NCBI GenBank assembly: GCA_034387635.1
Contig: JAOANU010000032.1
Span: forward strand, 1-64,000
Origin: Rhodosporidiobolus odoratus
Lineage: Eukaryota; Basidiomycota; Microbotryomycetes; Sporidiobolales; Sporidiobolaceae
Length of the DNA: 64,000 nucleotides
Direction: 5' to 3'
Both the position numbers and the translations under genes were made by a program. This document shows positions 46,803 to 58,195 of the stretch, piece after piece (the stretch's first letter is position 1; the number at the start of each line of letters is the position of its first letter). A model generated the notes under the pieces. The model made no database searches and had not been told where the DNA came from. It saw only the letters and a program-made list of their open reading frames with translations.

Positions 46803-47427
46803 ATGCCTGCAGGTCCGAACGCCCGCGCCCTTTGGAAGATTCTCGACGACAACTTCCAGTATCCCAACGAGAAGGAGAAGACCACCTACTTGCTCGATAT
46901 CTGGGACAAGCTCACCAACGAGCATCGGATCTTCGGACGCCGCGAGACGGTCATGTACGATCATTGGGAAGTGTACCAGCACTCGGTCCCGAGAGTGGAC
47001 TGGCTCAAGGAGAATCTGCGTACGTTGGCCAGTGCGCTACAGTTGCCACATGGGCCAACGTGGAATATGAAGGTAAACTGATTTTCACGCTCTCCGAGTC
47101 GGCCACAGATTAACGATCTCTTCCCTTCCTGACAGCCCGAGGCCTTAGATTGGGTCAAGATCTTCGTGCAAGGTGCAAGTCGTCCCCTTCTAGCGGTTGC
47201 TGCCAGCTTTCATGCCAACCTACCGTGCCTTCTATCAGGGGAGCTGGGAGCCCTGGGTGAGACCGTGGGTTCAACATGAAATCGCCGCACTCGACAGCAT
47301 GTACGCCAAACTCGAATGTTCCTTGTCGGGCACCATCATCAGGTCGTTGAGGTATCCGCGACGGGACGGGAACGCGCAAATCGGAGAGTTCGAAGCCTGG
47401 TCAAGTCGGCTGTACGAAGTCATTTAG
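46803..47427 (+). CDS. Small multi-exon protein of unknown function
   Basis: Exon 1 starts MPAGPNARALWKILDDNFQY and encodes a charged helical protein (TTYLLDIWDKLTNEHRIFG; MYDHWEVYQHSVPRVDWLKE). Introns then lead to PEALDWVKIFVQ and to an exon GSWEPWVRPWVQHEIAALDS through LECSLSGTIIRSLRYPRRDG to RLYEVI and a TAG stop at 47,425. After that TAG the same frame stays open for 83 more codons (SDYAKAAPVQQRALRSFLEV to MTIADKPG), so the annotated end may be wrong. The TTTAG could instead be a splice acceptor, with a donor at GTATCC near 47,352. No family recognised. Confidence 0.55.
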
Positions 47428-48331
47428 TCGGACTATGCCAAAGCTGCCCCAGTGCAACAGCGTGCCCTTCGTTCCTTCCTTGAGGTAGAGGGCGGGCGAT
47501 TGCCCACTGACCTCAGGTCCCTTGTAAGCGAAGTTCTTGCCTTCGTCCTGGAAAACAGAGCTGACTCGTTGTCGGACTTGCGCAGCCTCAATCAGATGAG
47601 TTCTTGGAAGTGTTGCATCGGGTTCGAGATTCTCTCGCTGCATAATCCGATGACAATAGCTGACAAGCCTGGGTAACTGTCTTTGTTCCACCTTCTGCCA
47701 TTGGCATTCATTGGATTGCTATATACGTAGCTTATTGTCGTACATGACCCACATCAGACGACCGGAGGTCAGTTGTTCGACCCTATCAGCGATGCTCATC
47801 ACCAAACCAGCACTCAGCATTCTCTTTTCAAGCCGCAACTCCCACAGCGTCATCTCCAGCACTACTTCCCTGGCATGAGCATGGCGAGGTGGCAGGCACG
47901 CTATTGAAGGAGGAGGTCGTTATCGTTATCGTTGAGCGGATCTGCGCAATTGAGAAGGTCACCAGTCGAGCTGGAATCTCTCTGAACTGTCATCACTCTG
48001 GGTTGGGCTTTTCTCGCACCCTGTCATCATCTATCGACAGCGTAGAGAGGCAAGACGAGAACACCTGGAGAGGCTGAACCGAGGAGGCTATCTCGGTATC
48101 TCACCGCTTCAATTCAAGTCTTCTCCACGCTCGTCATGCCACAGACCTGTTCAGCAGCGCAGGATCCTGCTGAACATTGAAAGAATAAAAACGACAAGCT
48201 GATTTCAAGATAGACTAGACTAATACGAAAAGAGCAAGAATAGACTTTGTTCAACTAAATATGTACAGCAATCTCCAGCGAATCCGTCCGGCCGTTCCTT
48301 TCCACCATTTATGTCATATTACTTCCAGACT
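47428..48331. other. Region downstream of the 46.8-kb gene
   Basis: 47,428-47,676 continues the preceding reading frame after an in-frame TAG (see that gene). 47,677-48,331 shows no recognisable gene. Confidence 0.4.
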
Positions 48332-50045
48332 TCATATCCCAGCCCGGACCCCATACGCCATCCCGCTACTAGCACCCGTGAACATGCTCGACCCAATCGC
48401 CGAGATCTTCTGCGAGAAGCTGGGCTTCGTGTTCAGAGTACGGGTAGAGGGGGATATAGTGGAGGCGGCGGAGGAGAGTCGGCGCTTTGGAGGACGAGGA
48501 GGAATGGCGGAAGAAGAAGGTTCCCAGTAACAAGGTGCAGAGGCAGGTTCGGAAGACGAAGATGAAGTGTGGGTCGACGCAATCGTAATGGTGTCGAGTC
48601 GTCGTGGCAGGACGGCAACTTGGGTTGCGAGTGTGTGGAGAGTAGAGCAGGGTGTATCGAGATCAAGGGTCGACGAAAGGGGTTCTTCGGTGATAGTCGT
48701 GTCGAAGAGTCGACCTTCTCCACCCATACCCTCGTCCGTCTCCATCACCATCCCAACCTCGAGGCCATCCATGTCTTGAGCATCAGACGCCATAGAAAGC
48801 GCATCGCCGGTTTGAGGCACATGCTTCTTCGCCCTCTTGAGCTCATCGACCCCACCCTCCTTGGCCATCTTCGCCAACTTGCTCTCCCTGGCTTCTTCTT
48901 CCGCCAACTCCGCCTCCTTCTCCTCCTCCCCATCCTCTCCCACCGCCCCACTCCCTTCTACCTTAACGACACCTCTAGGCGCCTCATACTTCCCATGGAT
49001 CCGCCTCGCCCCTTCTTCCCACCTCTCCTTCTCCACCCTCTCTTTCTCCTCCTCGTCCCGTTTCTTACGTGCCTCTTTGCTCCACTTCACTTCGTAAGCC
49101 CCTTCGCCTTCACTGGGCGCGTGGCAGCCGTATAGGGTCGCTGGCTCGCATTGTGGGCAACAGGCCGCGAGGGGAATGGTTAGACCGGCGGATGGGTGGG
49201 CGGGCGAGCAGGTCGGATGGGAGGATGTGCGAGAGAGGGATGGGAGTAGCCGAGGGATAGATGTGTTTGGCGAGGTTGCACATGAGTCGAGAGGGGATGG
49301 TGACGGGAGGAGGGAAGTTGGAGAGTAGGTTTGAGGCGAACCGCAAGAGACGGAAGAACGTCGGAGGATCGGTTTGCTCGCACCAAAGCACGGTATGGAG
49401 CATTCTCGACGTAGGGTCGGTATCTTGAGCTTCAGTCTCGCCGGCGAGTTGGGGATAAACGATGGGTCTTCGTCCATCGGATCCAAGGCGGGCGACAAGC
49501 CCCCCCGACCGGGCGAGGGCGACCTAGAACGGCTCCTCGACCTCGCTCGAGAAAGCGACGACTCCCTCTCGCGCTCCGGTGAGGTATCCCTCGCTCTCGA
49601 GGCAGAGCAGACGCCGGAAGAGTTGGATCCGCCGCTGCGGAAAGGGTCGAGCGACGCAGAGAAGCCCTGTACGACAGAAAGCCAGGCCTTTCCCGCGACC
49701 TCTCCTAGATTTGGCGCCTCGATGCTGTGAGAAAAGCCATTTAGAGCGCGGGGTGGGTTAGCTCGAAAGCGCAGAATCAGGAGTCGGCAGGAAGAGAACG
49801 CACGAGTAGGTCCTGACTGCCACCTTGCGCTTGCCCAAAGCCTGTTGCTGAGCTTGCACCATAGCTTGCTCGACCTCTCCTTCGCCGGCGACATCGATGA
49901 GAAGAGCGAGAGGACAGAAGGAGACTCGTTTGATGGGAGGTGGGGAGGGTGAAGGGGCGGTGAGCGGGGAGTCACTGAGCATGTCGGAGGGTGATTGCGG
50001 TTGTGTACTGTCTGTCGGTGTCGTTACTGCTGACATAGCTGGCAT
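48332..50045 (-). CDS. Ser/Pro/Arg-rich protein of unknown function
   Basis: Exon 1 reads MPAMSAVTTPTDSTQPQSPS (a second ATG three codons in is equally possible) and contains a conserved-looking KRVSFCPLALLIDVAGEGEV, a KRVSF-type docking motif. After an intron of about 100 nt the second, long exon gives SIEAPNLGEVAGKAWLSVVQ, an SR-rich stretch (SRARSRSRSRSPSPGRGG), a Cys cluster (LAACCPQCEPATLYGCHAP) that could bind metal, a highly charged predicted coiled coil (KWSKEARKKRDEEEKERVEK onward), an acidic part, and a C-terminus FSQKISAIGSSMFTGASSGM. RVSF resembles the RVxF motif by which proteins bind PP1 phosphatase. That is a suggestion only. Confidence 0.75.
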
Positions 50046-50898
50046 TCGAGGTCGAGCAGTGGAAATAGAAATGTTGAAGGTGGGGGAGAAGTTGTCACGC
50101 GGGGGGTTCGAGAAGGTGGTTCAGGGTTTCTCGTCTACCACTGAACAGGTGGTTCAAAGTGTAGGCGTAGTGTGAGGATGCTCAGGAGAGTTTGACAGGC
50201 GTCGCAAATAGCATCAGACCACTTGAATATTCCCGCGAAGGTGCAAGGTGGGCGAGGAGGAATGGGTCAAGCCAGCTGCTGAACAGCCGCAGGTCGGTCC
50301 ATAGTCCTTGACAGCTCCCTCATAGCCACCGTGACCACCGTGAGTCCTTCATGCGGCCACACACGAGCCGGAAGAGCCGAGGTGGTCAAGGCGACATCGC
50401 ACGAGGGCTGTACGACAGAATGAAGGTACGCGCTGGCTGTTGACAGATCGTGGTGAGCTGGAGACCTGCTGGCGGCAATGCGTATGGCGTTTATGCAAGC
50501 ACAAGAGAGAGACGAGGGATGCTGACTCGTCTCTTGTAATCTGCCGGAGAACTTGCGAAGCCCGGCAGACATGGATCAGATTCTTCGACGCGAGCCATGA
50601 ATTTGAGGGCACAAGGAGCAGCGAGCGAGCATGTCGAGAGACTTGCTTGAAGACGCCCCTCGAGGACGGGCTCAGCTGCCAGCACGGAGGAAGAACGAGA
50701 ATCTGGTAAAAATCCCTAGGCCTCTTATCACCTACTCTTTGCAAGACAGAGGTGCGAAGCTTTTCCCTCCAAATCATCAAATGCAGAAAGATAGAACCTG
50801 AGGCCGGGAAATATAGAACAACGAGGGTTATCAATTCCGCTACCTGGCGGGATAATGAAAACAAAGCTTATATACGATCTCCCATACCGTTCCAGCCC
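50046..50898. other. Intergenic region
   Basis: 853 bp between the start of one minus-strand gene and the end of the next. A 171-codon minus frame (50,349-50,864) and an 89-codon plus frame cross it, but neither has a recognisable domain or typical codon use. Confidence 0.4.
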
Positions 50899-52187
50899 TC
50901 AGGAACATACCAGCGCTGTTATCAACGATCCAGCGAGGACGAGAAGAGAGGCGGTGAGTGGGGAAGCGGAAGAAGCCTCGTCGCTGGCGGTGGTAGCTTG
51001 GGCAGAAGCGGCGGAAGAAAGAGTCGAGCCGTGTAGAGCTGCGGCGGCGAGGTAGCTGGCGGGTCCGGATGCGGCTGACGAGGAGGCTTGAGAGGCCTGG
51101 AATCATCGCAAAAGGAAAACTGTGAGCAGAATCCGAGCGGAGGAAGAAAACGGAAACAGCGACGAACGAAAGACCAGGTCGCCGTTGACGGGATGGCGGT
51201 AGAGAGGCTGCCCCCGGTTCTGCAGTATTGTCTCCTCAGCTTCTATCGCCTTTCCGGAATGACGCACGTGTACTACGGAAAAAAGGGCAGCGAGGAACAG
51301 GTTGAGAAAGCGGAACGTACGGTGGTACCGACCCGGCGCTACGCTCACTCGTCGTCACGATACTGCTCCCTTCGCTCGACAAGCTCGCGGATGATAGCGA
51401 GCTAGAGGCGTCCGAAGAAGTGACGGCTGAGGATGATCCGCTCGTAGCGCTCAAAGCGGCGACGGAAGCATCGTACTTGGCCACGGGCTCCACGGGCTGA
51501 GCCGCGATGGTGCAGCCCTTCATAAGAGGGCAGACTAGGTCGGTAAAGTCGTCTGTTCAGTTCAAGTCCATCAGTATAGGCTTCAGTCTCCCTATTCGGG
51601 GATAATGAGAAAGCTGAAAAGGGAACGCACAAGCAGGTCCTGAGCCTGTGTCTCCATCTGCATCCTTCAGCACACCTCCGCACCAGGCAAAGACTGTCGG
51701 TCCTTTCTGGCTGACGACGCAGTCGAGGTCTAGCAAAGACGAGGGCACAGTCGAAGGAGGCAGAAAGGAAAGTTAGCCTTAGCTTGATTGCCTGTTGCCC
51801 CAGCAGAACAAGGGTTCAGAGAAGGTCGGAAGCGTACTGTGATGGTAGTTCAAGGCTCCGACTGCCAAAGAAAGAGTACCGAGAAACGGTCAGCTCCTTG
51901 CCGTGGAAGTGCAAACCTGAACAAGAAAGAGAAAAAAGGCTCACCATAGTCCACGCACTCCGCCCTGAAAGCCGTGCAGAACGCCGTCGTATCGTCGTAC
52001 CCAGAGTACTACCGACATCTGAAACCGTCAGTAAGCGGGCCGAAAAGGGAAGTGAACAGAGGAGAGGAGCGTGAGTACTGACCGTGAGCGAGTAATCCCT
52101 ACCACCGATGGTTCCCTGGCTGAACAAGGCTTGGACGCGGCATAAACTCGCTGTTGCCAGCAGGAGGTAGGCGAGAGCTGAAGGCAT
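50899..52187 (-). CDS. Predicted secreted, GPI-anchored Ser-rich protein
   Basis: The start MPSALAYLLLATASLCRVQA gives a classical signal peptide. Splicing (exon 1 ends at 52,083) leads to GTIGGRDYSLT-YSGYDDTT, AFCTAFRAECVDYG, LHFHGKELTVSRYSFFGSR, then DLDCVVSQKGPTVFAWCGG, and FTDLVCPLMKGCTIAAQPVE. The Cys-containing ectodomain is followed by a long Ser/Ala/Thr-rich stalk (SSSAVTSSDASSSLSSASLS and more). It ends in a hydrophobic tail, LTASLLVLAGSLITALVCS, expected to be replaced by a GPI anchor. Architecture therefore points to a cell-wall or plasma-membrane surface protein. Exon borders in the middle were chosen to keep frame and may be slightly off. I do not recognise the ectodomain family. 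Confidence 0.7.
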
Positions 52188-53166
52188 CCACGACGCGACA
52201 AGCGGAGAGGAGTTGGGGAACAAGGAAGTCGGGTCGAGGAAAGTGGGGGAACGAGCGACGACGGTGAGTGAGCAAGTAGAAGCAGCGACTAAGACCTTTG
52301 AGAGCGTGAGCGAGTGTCCAGATGTGGAGCGAGGGAATTGAGCGGTCGGAAGTCTAGTGAATGCCGGCGGACGAGGTGCGAGCGGGACGAGAAGAGGAAC
52401 GAGCGGAGTGAGAAAACAACCTCAAAATGGCTTAGTCGGTATGAAGATGAGGGCTGGCTTGCATAAGGCTACTAGCAGCAACAAGGAGGCTACAAGAGAT
52501 ACAACGAGTGGGTGACGACGAAAGGGGGAATAGCAAAGCTGAGGGCATAACGAGACGATGACGCCGGGGAGGTAACTATCTAAGGGGGGTAGAGAAAGGG
52601 ATGCGAGGGGGAATACTAACCTGGGTTGGGTATCGACGTGCAGAGGTGCAACGGTGTTTTGGCGGGATATGAAGAAGGATGGCGGTCGAGCGTATCATGA
52701 TGGGAAAGTGGTGGATCCGTGTGAGGAAAGCCGGAGAGGGAAAGCGGAAGGGAGGAGAGATGGTGCGGAGAGGAGCAGAGAAAAGAGAGGAGAGCTGTAA
52801 GAAAGGGGCAGAAGTTCAGCACGCAGCATTAAGCCGAGTCTGATAAGGTTGAAGAGCAGCGCAACGGAAAACTCATCAACTTGCTTATTCCTCATCAGTA
52901 AGGGCCTTCTTGCCGTAGCCAATAGCTTACATGCGCACAGATGGTCTGGCTTCGGTGGCCGCTGCTGAGTGCTCAGGCATGCAACGCTGCCAGCTCGCTG
53001 CATCCGTTTGTGTTGCTCCGTTAAACCTGGCACAGTATTGGCAAGGATGGGAAAGTTGTCAAGAGCCATGTAAGAGGAGTAAGGACAACAAATCACACCA
53101 AGAGGGAACGGAGGCAAAAAAGGTGTGATCCTCCGAGGAACTCCGAGACAGGGAGCAAAAAGCGAT
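52188..53166. other. Intergenic region upstream of the secreted-protein gene
   Basis: 979 bp. It holds the promoter of the secreted-protein gene and 3' flank of a tRNA-Gly. A 179-codon minus frame starting at 53,234 runs out of the tRNA and is an artefact. Nothing else recognised. Confidence 0.4.
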
Positions 53167-53248
53167 TGAACAGTACGGGGATTGAACCCGTGCTGTGAGC
53201 TGGATTCGCAAATGGAAGGCTCATAGGCTACCACTACCTCAACTGTCC
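53167..53248 (-). tRNA. tRNA-Gly (anticodon TCC) with an 11-nt intron
   Basis: On the minus strand the acceptor GGACAGT pairs with ACTGTTC, with A as discriminator. The anticodon stem TGAGC/GCTCA encloses CTTCCA-intron-A, giving TCC, and the intron TTTGCGAATCC lies after position 37. The T arm is ACGGG-TTCAATC-CCCGT. Five A at 53,157-53,161 form a T5 Pol III terminator on this strand. A paralogue lies 1.4 kb to the right. Confidence 0.9.
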
Positions 53249-54653
53249 TTGCTTGTTAATCTACCCAACAACAACGTATATGTAATGTCTAAAAGGTTTG
53301 TTACCTCTCTGATCACAGCAGCAGAGCCACCTGTCACTGCGTACTGTCTAGTAGGCCACAACATGAAGAGGCAGAAGTAGGCTGACTGTGGACTACCTGG
53401 CCAAGTCAAGCACAGCAGGGAACGGAAGAGGAAAAAGAGCGGAATCTTGGCTGGTCACCTCCGCTTCTTCAGTTGTCTTGTCAACATTCCAATTCCAGGC
53501 AGAAGCATGACATGTGGTGGAGAAATCAGCACAAGTACAGATGTGATGTACCTGGGGCCTAACTCACAGCACTCTTCACTGTCTCTCTTACCTTGTTCAG
53601 CTATGTAGACACCCACAGCTCCCCATACTGTCCCCTTTCCATGTGTCCATCTGGCACTGTTCTACATGTACAAGGTGATGGACCTCTCAATGCCCTTTGA
53701 CCCAAGGCCAGGTCATGCAGACAGTTTGTTGGCAGGGAGAAAGTGTTGGGAAGGCATGCATGAGATTGGGAGAGTTGCGTCCCAAGGTGCAGGAGCAGTT
53801 GCTATGTGGGAAGGGGGTTCTCACCGTAAGATGTATAGTCTGACAGACAGAGACCAGAAGAAAACCCAGTTTGAGAAGGTCAAGCATCTGCAAAGCGGAG
53901 CAAAACCTGTCGTATAGACACACTTGGCTGCTTGGCAAGTTCTCTGCACATGGGGGTAGCCTGCTCTTCCATTGTTTGTCCTGCTGACGCGCTTCCATGG
54001 TGATAGCAGACAGGACAGCACAAAGTGCAGACAAAGGGTGGCTGTGATCTGCAGAATTACGCTTTCTGCTTGGTCATGGCAAGGCACTCATCCTGCCTCT
54101 CCCGGTAGACCAATCAGCAGACACTGTCCCCCTCGGCTCTAAATCCAGCACATTGTCACGGGAACGCAGAGAAGAGGAAAAGAGAGGGAAAAACTGATCC
54201 CAGGCCCTGCTCTCTGTAAGGAGTACAAGATCCAGGGTTGTAGGCCTGGGGAGGCTATTGTTGTGGAGCGCTGCTACGCAACATGCACACATGACAGAGC
54301 AATTCAGAGTAGATTCTCATGCTGGTCTATGAGAGCACACTGGCAACATCCACGGCTCAGCGGTTCATCTGCCCCCAAGCACCAGCAAGCTTATCACCAG
54401 TCAGCTTATGCATAGTCTTCACTTACCACATCCCTTGCCTGTCGCTCACGATGTATGCTCCTGAGGCCAGTCACGTCAATGCTTGCAGCTTTGGCCCCGT
54501 GTTTGATGTAGCTCAGCCCCAATCTGGGCTTGCGTAATTGACACCTCGTGAAGAAGAAGGTAGCAAAGGAGCAGGAAGGCTGAAAGGAGAGTCTGTTTGA
54601 GTTGGGGGCAGTACAGGAGAAAAGGAGGAAGAGGCAGGCGGGCAAAAGGTGAA
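53249..54653. other. Spacer between the two tRNA-Gly genes
   Basis: About 1.4 kb, AT-richer, without recognisable coding region. Confidence 0.4.
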
Positions 54654-54734
54654 TGAACAGTACGGGGATTGAACCCGTGCTGTGAGCTGTATTCGCGATG
54701 GAAGGCTCATAGGCTGCCACTACCTCAACTGTCC
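54654..54734 (-). tRNA. tRNA-Gly (anticodon TCC) with a 10-nt intron
   Basis: Same orientation and nearly the same mature sequence as 53,167-53,248 (one D-loop base differs: GGCAG instead of GGTAG). The intron is different in sequence and length (TCGCGAATAC). An A4 at 54,644-54,647 gives a T4 terminator. Confidence 0.9.
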
Positions 54735-55967
54735 TGTTGCTGTTTTAGATAGTAAAATTGCAAATATATACCTTCGAATCAAGCAAACAACAAAGAACGC
54801 GTTTGAGGGCGAAGGTTGCAGAAGGATCGGCAAGGGCGACATCGTAGTAGGCTCAATGTAGAGAGGAGCAGGGACGCCGGCCAGCCAGAAAGCGGGTCAA
54901 ATCAGGAGGAGGACGGCAAGGGAAAAGAGGAGCTCCACTGCCGACTCTCCTTCCCTGTTGCTACCTCTCACGGCTGCTCAAGTCAGACGTCGCAATCTTT
55001 GAGCACTCGAGAAGCCAGACTGTCAACTGATCATTGATGTCCTTACGCCTCCCAAGCCTTGCCTTCTTCCTCTGAGTTGTCCTCTTCACCCTCCACCCAC
55101 CCATACCTACTTCCCTTTGCACGTCCCCGTCTACTGCTGTACGGCCTGTACCCTCCGGCTAGTGCTGCAGCAAAAACAGATGAAAGACCTTCTCAAGCGC
55201 GCAGGGAAGGTGTGCTGGCACGGCAGTCTCTGATGCGTGTGGCGGCGCTATCAAAGGTTTTTACCAAGCCTGCCTCGCTTCCCACCTTGCCTTAGTAGTT
55301 CCGTAGTACTTGGCTGCCCATTGGCCAATTTGGTGGTATTCATAGTGAGGGTCAAGATATGTCGGGGGAAGTTGGGAGGCATGGTGGGGGTCCTGCAGAG
55401 GTAGCAAAGGATCAAGAGTTTGACCTGTATGTGGTGTGCAGTCAGTTGCAGAGAGGGGAAGAGAGCATTGCACGGAGATCTCAACAAGACCCAGCCTGCT
55501 TAGCTCTGCAACACGCCCTTTGTAGTGATATGAAGCCTCGCTAGAGGTGAGAGAGAACAAAGTGTGCACTGAAGAAGAGAAAGGAAAGAAAGGAAGACGA
55601 GGTCATATAGGGAAGTGTAAGTAGCACAACAAACTGTCTCACAATTCTCCGAGGCACGAAGGTGACACCGACAAAGGAGGTATAGGAACAACTTGGGAAA
55701 GGTAGAGACTAAACAAAGAAGTGAAGGAGAATAAGAACCAAAGTGGAACAAAGCAGAAAAGAGGGAAGAAAGGTTCGTTCCTCCGACTTTGACCTTTCCG
55801 AACCAAACATCAACTCCTCCTCAAGTCTTCCACCCACCCTGAACTGCTCTCGCAACCAACACCCTTCAATAGCGTTGAGCATCCAGCTTGGCAAAGGCTG
55901 TATTGAGCAGGGTCAGTCAAGATGTCACAACAAATAGACATACTGGCAGGCCCTGTGGCTGCTGTAA
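54735..55967. other. Gene-poor stretch
   Basis: 1.2 kb of AT-richer DNA with only short open frames. No RNA gene, repeat or terminal inverted repeat noticed. Confidence 0.4.
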
Positions 55968-56577
55968 TCATTCCTGCATGCTACGCGGCTTCAAGGCCCT
56001 TGCTTCCCCAAAAAGGACGTGTACAATGGCCTTTTTAACTAGTGTCCCCCGTATGTCCCAATGATGGCGAACCCAAGCCTGAAGCGAGTCGACCCAGGCT
56101 TGATCGGCCCGGCTGGATCGCGTCAGAATGCTTGTCACATTGTCAAGGGTCGTGGTCATCGGATGGATGTCCTACATGTTATCACCCCGAGCGTTAGCAA
56201 AGCAGAGTGGCACAAGAACAGGGAAGGAAGGACCATACGAGTCATGACATCTTTGGCCAAGTCCTACAAAGGAGAAAATGCTGTTGAGCAGGACAGACCT
56301 TGAGGGGAAAGACAACTTCGGCACGAACATGTTCATAATCGGGGGTGTTCCCTAGCATCTTGCCCATCTCAACCTGAAATTGCAAGTGCTTGTTGCCTCT
56401 GCTGCTTGTCCCATGTGCTGTATTTGGAATTAAGATATCCGCAAAGCCCTGCTCTCCATTCACTTGCATCTTCCGCTGAAGAATCTTTTGGATTGGGATG
56501 AGCCGCTGCAAGCTGACTGAGCACGCGCTTCAGCGGGGGTCCTTGGTCCGCTCCAGGTTCTTGCCAATCTTGTATGT
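55968..56577 (-). pseudogene. Decayed multi-exon gene of unknown family
   Basis: On the minus strand a coherent chain can be read: TYKIGKNLERTKDPR, an in-frame TGA at 56,530-56,532, then SACSVSLQRLIPIQKILQRK through GFADILIPNTAHGTSSRGNK, LQFQVEMGKMLGNTPDYEHV and RAEVVFPLK. It continues through introns with proper GT..AG ends into DLAKDVMTRM and DIHPMTTTLDNVTSILTRSS through WVDSLQAWVRHHWDIRGTLV to PRSMQE and TAA. Splice sites and frame are preserved except for the TGA, so this is a recently broken gene or a misplaced exon border. Minus-strand fragments at 56,943-57,300 (SAYSDLTCDSIQAITYKVHN; VSAGTGYSVGSLVTLYSAVW) may be its 5' exons. No domain recognised; it may belong to a multicopy or transposon-linked family. 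Confidence 0.4.
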
Positions 56578-58195
56578 CTGCAGGGGAGAGGCTGAAAGCT
56601 GGCTGTTTCGCGGCAATCTGCAGAAAACACTCTTAGCAAAGGCGTGTAAGAATCGACCAGAAAAAGACAGGGACAGCGTTTTACCTCTCGCTCATCTGGA
56701 CTGCATGTGAGATAGCGCTCTATTCCTACATGTTATCTCCTTCTGCTCGGTGAAGGATTTAGCCTTATGTGATGCTGCGGCACGGACAAGGAAGACCTTG
56801 TCACTTACAAGCATCTGAAGCACCTCTGGCACACTTGACGGCTGTATGTGCACACCGGTGTGAGCATCTGCTCAACAAAGGAGGTGGCTTAAGCCACACA
56901 CCTCATAAATTGGCACCTTGTTTTGGCTTGAGACTCCCTCCGTCATTGCCTCAACGCATTGTGAACCTTGTATGTGATAGCCTGAATGGAATCACAAGTC
57001 AGGTCAGAGTATGCACTTCGGTCCGTACGGGATGTTGTAGCAAGCACAGGGCAGGCTGGTAAAAAAAGATGGTAAAGAAGAAACAGGACATACCTGTTGC
57101 AACGGCTTTCATTGATGATATTGACCATTAATCACCTGTCGCATACCCGACTTGCATGCCTTGGCTTGCTCGCCATCGTCTGGCCACACTGCAGAGTACA
57201 GTGTCACGAGGGAACCGACAGAATAGCCCGTCCCAGCGCTCACAATGCAAGGAATGGGGTTAGAGCGTGTGCGCAAGCGACTGATTGTAGCAGAAGTGGG
57301 GCGGTGGTTGCTTGACATAGAACAAAGTGGTACAGCAGCGTGGGAGGAAGGGAGGAAAGCTTTCAAGCAAGGAGGTACTGATGTTCCACGAAGGAAGGTG
57401 GTGACCGTTGTGATTCGACGGGTCTGGTACAGACGCTCGAGCAACGATCGAGCGTTCCTCTATTTCCAATGTCAGCAAGGATGCTGCTCATTGCCTGCGG
57501 GCGTACGGTATCGGTAAGTCCACATCTCGAAGGTCATGCTGTATGCAGGGCTTGCTGCGGTCGATCTGCCCTACCTTTGGGTCCTAGGGCATTCGTTGAG
57601 GGTCAGAACCGAAATACCGCTACCCTGGCAGACTTGTAACCGAGTGTTATTCGCACAGTAGAATCCGCGACAGAAAGAAGAGGAAAAAAGGGAAAAACAC
57701 ATAGCATCGATGAAACCTCGCCGATGTGAGCGCGGGCGTCGCTGTCCAGCAGTGAGTAGACTTGCTGATATTGGTCCTGACTGGGAATCTGCCGTGTAGG
57801 TATGCAGCTGAGGATGGACCACCAAAAATTGGACTGAGAAGGTCCGAGCAAAAACACACACATCTTCCTCACTCTGTATTATCATTGTATTCTAGCGAGC
57901 ACCCCCCCTCCTGTTTGCGCTGGACAGAGACAGTATAGCAGGTGCAGTGAGCTACTGGCTAGCTGTCTCGTTTGTCTGTAACGCCAATTCCATCTTCTTG
58001 TGCAGAGCAAAGACGTTCTCACTTCTGACGAGGGTCGGCACGAGAAAACACGAGACACTGAAGCAACCAGAGTCCGAAGATAGTGAGAAGGCGCACACCA
58101 CTATGAAGATTTCATCAAAAAAAAAAAAGGGCAAAACTGGAAACCCTAACTTGACTACTGTACCGATCGCCGCTTCCTTCACCCGCTTGCGTCCG
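56578..58195. other. Gene-poor stretch with possible 5' remnants of the decayed gene
   Basis: Minus-strand fragments at 56,943-57,300 may be upstream exons of the broken gene ending at 55,968. From 57,500 to 58,195 I see no gene. A poly-A run of 12 lies near 58,117. Confidence 0.35.

Noticed and set aside
50349..50864. 171-codon minus-strand and 89-codon plus-strand frames in the same interval
   Set aside because: No domain, atypical composition and no supporting splice or start context; most likely chance.
52695..53234. 179-codon minus-strand frame beginning inside a tRNA-Gly
   Set aside because: Starts in the tRNA body. The same artefact occurs at the second tRNA-Gly (54,406-54,720).
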